DNA of 6,584 nucleotides, taken from assembly GCA_003487005.1 (NCBI GenBank), contig DNFG01000344.1, forward strand, positions 1 through 6,584, read 5' to 3'. The stretch comes from Bryobacterales bacterium. Its GTDB lineage: Bacteria; Acidobacteriota; Terriglobia; Bryobacterales; Bryobacteraceae. Of this stretch, positions 5,808 to 6,584 are shown one piece after another (within the stretch, counting starts at the first letter, position 1; every line of letters starts with the position of its first letter). The position numbers and the translations under genes are program-made. The notes beneath the pieces are model-generated. The model was given only the letters and a program-made list of their open reading frames with translations. It did not search any database and was not told the origin of the DNA.

Positions 5808-6584
5808 CTACCCCAACCGCTCCAGATACAGCGCCACCGCCTCGATCCCCCGGTCGAAGTTCGCCAGGTAAAACTTCTCGTTCGGCGCGTGCAGATTGTC
5901 GTCCGGCAGCCCGAAACCCATCAAAACACTCGGGATCCCCAAATGCCGGTCAAACAGCCCCACAATCGGAATCGACCCGCCCGACCGCATGTACACCGTC
6001 TTGTTCCCGAATACCTCCTCCATCGCCGACGCCGCCGTCCGGATGAACGCGCTGTCCGGGTTCACCAGCGACGGCGCCCCCGCGTGCAGCACCTCAAACC
6101 GCGCCCGCACCCCCATCGGCGTCACCCCCTCGATCGCCGACTTCAATTGCTCCACCGCCTCCTCCGGCCTCTGATCCGCCACCAGCCTCAGCGAAACCTT
6201 CGCCACCGCCCGCGCCGGAATCACCGTCTTCGCCCCATCCCCCGTGAAGCCCCCCCGAATCCCGTGCACCTCCAGCGTCGGCCGCGCCCACACCCGCTCC
6301 AGCACCGAATACCCCGCCTCCCCCGTCAGTTCCGGCGACCCCACCTCCTTCGCCCGGTACTCCTCCTCGTCAAACGGCAATCGCGCCCACGCCTCCATCT
6401 CCTCCGGCGCCGGTTCCGCCACCCGGTCATAAAAATGCGGAATCGAAATCTTCCCGTCCCGCCCTTTCAATGCCGTCAGAATCTCCGCCACTGCCATCAC
6501 CGGATTCGGCGCCGCCCCCCCGTAAACCCCCGAATGTAAATCCGTTCTCGGCCCCTCCACCACCAGATCCCCGTACACAATCCC
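5808..6584 (-). CDS. M20-family metallopeptidase (dipeptidase), C-terminal part
   Basis: The gene enters from the right edge: the frame is open through base 6584, and the GTG near 6576-6578 is an internal valine (..GIVYGDLVVEGP). About 258 residues are visible out of a usual 440-460. TDLHSGVYGG (His codon 6534-6536) is the dimerisation-domain start; in carnosinase-type M20 enzymes this His reaches into the partner's active site. RPTLEVHGIRGGFTG and KTVIPARAVAKVSLRLV are further family blocks. GGSIP (about 5967-5981) and DDNLHAPNE (His codon 5889-5891) come from the C-terminal catalytic domain, the latter His being the last metal ligand. The N-terminal ligands (HxD, ED) lie outside the window. 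The enzyme should cleave dipeptides or related small peptides with two metal ions, most likely in the cytoplasm, though a signal peptide cannot be excluded because the N-terminus is missing. Its exact substrate is unknown. TAG stop at 5808-5810; GC content is native-like. Confidence 0.92.
   Translation of the reverse strand, partial: GIVYGDLVVEGPRTDLHSGVYGGAAPNPVMAVAEILTALKGRDGKISIPHFYDRVAEPAPEEMEAWARLPFDEEEYRAKEVGSPELTGEAGYSVLERVWARPTLEVHGIRGGFTGDGAKTVIPARAVAKVSLRLVADQRPEEAVEQLKSAIEGVTPMGVRARFEVLHAGAPSLVNPDSAFIRTAASAMEEVFGNKTVYMRSGGSIPIVGLFDRHLGIPSVLMGFGLPDDNLHAPNEKFYLANFDRGIEAVALYLERLG

Noticed and set aside
5736..6539. A 267-codon plus-strand frame opposite the dipeptidase
   Set aside because: It is rich in Arg, Pro and His and is explained as the antisense shadow of the M20 gene, whose conserved motifs are clear.

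Overview
The window is GC-rich bacterial DNA: lines I counted by hand in the flanking genes are about 65-73% G+C. It reads as ordinary chromosome with one lower-GC insert-like stretch. The codon style (C- or G-ending codons), the RND pump subtype and the M20 dipeptidase would suit a soil-type Acidobacteriota (Bryobacter/Solibacter-like) or a similar high-GC Gram-negative. This placement is an inference from general resemblance. No rRNA, tRNA or marker gene confirms it. An RND pump with a periplasmic adaptor does imply a two-membrane cell envelope.

Layout. (1) Bases 2-331, plus strand: the end, or all, of a small unrecognised protein with a helix-turn-helix-repeat (TPR-like) look. It converges on the next gene with overlapping stop codons. 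(2) Bases 4729-328, minus strand: a two-gene efflux operon, adaptor first (3470-4729), then the inner-membrane RND pump (328-3441), 28 bp apart. A GTG start with a good ribosome binding site opens the adaptor, and a perfect 6-4-6 palindrome lies 26 bases upstream of it. No outer-membrane factor or regulator gene is in view. (3) Bases 4730-5000: a 271-bp gap with the palindrome, a GC hairpin, a cluster of G-runs on the minus strand and a possible gene remnant. (4) Bases 5001-5672, minus strand: a membrane-anchored JAMM/MPN (RadC/JAB-like) putative metalloprotease with an intact zinc motif. It lies in a clearly lower-GC stretch (about 42-57% in sampled lines), and the best ribosome binding site/ATG pair upstream is out of frame with it by one base. 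(5) Bases 5808-6584, minus strand: the C-terminal part of an M20-family dipeptidase that runs off the right edge.

The adaptor and pump should act together as a proton-driven tripartite exporter with an outer-membrane channel encoded elsewhere. The JAMM protein and the dipeptidase show no evident functional link to the pump. The most unusual item is the isolated membrane-anchored JAMM protein with its apparent frameshifted 5' end. I see no multi-gene novel system here.
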